A DNA stretch of 6,115 bases from Hydrogenophilales bacterium (GTDB lineage: Bacteria; Pseudomonadota; Gammaproteobacteria; Burkholderiales; Thiobacillaceae), in assembly GCA_011391655.1 (NCBI GenBank), contig JAABQE010000290.1, positions 1 through 6,115 of the forward strand. The letters run 5' to 3'. A program made the translations under genes and the position numbers. The notes below the pieces were generated by a model. It searched no databases. It saw only the letters and a list, made by a program, of their open reading frames with translations, and was not told where the DNA came from. Below are positions 5,446 through 6,115 of this stretch, one piece after another. How positions within the stretch are numbered: position 1 is the stretch's first letter; each line of letters begins with the position of its first letter.

Positions 5446-6115
5446 ATGAAACCCACCATCAGCCTTAAAACCCTGCTCGTCGGCCTGCTTGCCCTGAGTC
5501 TCCTGCTGCTTGGACTTACCCTGTTCATGACCAACCTTGCCGGCACCCGCGACTTTTTGCAACGGCAATTGGCCAGCCACGCGCAGAGCACCGCCAGCGT
5601 GCTGGCGGTGCAACTGGGCAACGCGCCGGACACCACGACCAGCCGCGTGGACTCGCTGTTCGACAACGGCTACTACCAGCGCATCACACTCAGCCGGCCC
5701 GACGGTTCCATCCTGCTGGAACGCACACTCCCCCTCCAGACAGATGGCGTCCCCGACTGGTTCGTACGCATCCTGCCGCTGGGCATGGCCAGCGGTCAGG
5801 CCGACGCCCTGTCCGGCGGGAAGCACACGCTCATTGAGATCAACAGCCATCCCGGCTTTGCCTATCAGCAGATGTGGATCATTGCCCGCAACACCCTGTG
5901 GCTGACACTATTGTTCCTGACCGTTGCCACCCTGCTCGGTGCCCTATTGCTGGCACGCGCACTGGCCCCCCTGCGCAAAATGGAGCAACTGGCACTCAAA
6001 GTCGCCGAGGGAGAATTCACCCACCTCGCCCCCTTGCCCCGGGTGCGGGAACTCCACCACATCGGCGTATCGCTCAACAAAATGTCCGATGCGGTCAGCC
6101 GCATGCTGGCCGACA
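5446..6115 (+). CDS. LapD-like transmembrane c-di-GMP receptor, 3' end cut by the window edge
   Basis: 223 codons are visible and the frame is still open at the right edge. TM helix 1 (about residues 7–30, LLVGLLALSLLLLGLTLF) is followed by a periplasmic domain (about 31–143) of the LapD/MoxY N-terminal type. Marks of that type are TRDFLQRQLASHAQ, LFDNGYYQRI, RPDGSILLER, VPDWFVRILPL and the GFAYQQMW end segment. TM helix 2 is at about 150–170 (WLTLLFLTVATLLGALLLA), and a HAMP-like linker begins at RALAPLRKMEQLA. Proteins of this layout carry degenerate GGDEF and EAL domains next and bind c-di-GMP. In Pseudomonas, LapD controls the periplasmic protease LapG and adhesin release. Those C-terminal domains are out of view, so lapD versus a catalytic GGDEF-EAL enzyme cannot be settled here. 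AAGGA, 4 bases upstream of the ATG, serves as ribosome site. Confidence 0.85.
   Translation, partial: MKPTISLKTLLVGLLALSLLLLGLTLFMTNLAGTRDFLQRQLASHAQSTASVLAVQLGNAPDTTTSRVDSLFDNGYYQRITLSRPDGSILLERTLPLQTDGVPDWFVRILPLGMASGQADALSGGKHTLIEINSHPGFAYQQMWIIARNTLWLTLLFLTVATLLGALLLARALAPLRKMEQLALKVAEGEFTHLAPLPRVRELHHIGVSLNKMSDAVSRMLAD

Noticed and set aside
5353..5850. 165-codon minus-strand frame
   Set aside because: It is antisense to the lapD-like gene, and the plus-strand translation has two membrane helices and LapD-type motifs.

Overview
The window is GC-rich, densely coding DNA from a Gram-negative proteobacterium. A betaproteobacterium of the Rhodocyclales/Nitrosomonadales kind is my best guess. 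This rests on the strong GC bias at third codon positions, the DUF3391–HD-GYP architecture, a LapD-type c-di-GMP receptor and Sec/Tat export signals. The lineage is inferred from protein style only.

Left part (1–2043, minus strand): the 5-oxoprolinase operon, transcribed pxpB–pxpC–pxpA, with pxpA running off the left edge. Both internal junctions are 4-base ATGA stop/start overlaps, which indicates translational coupling. The three products make an ATP-dependent enzyme that opens 5-oxoproline (pyroglutamate) to glutamate.

Middle part (2045–3742): a small exported protein of unknown family lies divergent to pxpB. Its signal peptide and its conserved-looking body are in different frames. They join exactly at an in-phase A AAA AAG heptamer, so this is either programmed -1 frameshifting or a one-base loss in a poly-A tract. 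It converges on a complete HD-GYP c-di-GMP phosphodiesterase gene on the minus strand, whose start codon is unclear.

Right part (3842–6115, plus strand): a 51-codon ORF with a good ribosome binding site overlaps by ATGA a Tat-exported TIM-barrel amidohydrolase. That gene in turn overlaps by ATGA a 20-codon ORF. After a gap of about 150 bases with two inverted repeats comes the 5' part of a lapD-like gene, cut by the right edge.

Two themes recur: 5-oxoproline catabolism, and c-di-GMP signalling (the HD-GYP enzyme and the LapD-like receptor). No rRNA, tRNA, CRISPR array, transposase or attachment site was recognised. I saw no clear new multi-gene system. The most interesting item is the slippery heptamer in the small exported gene.
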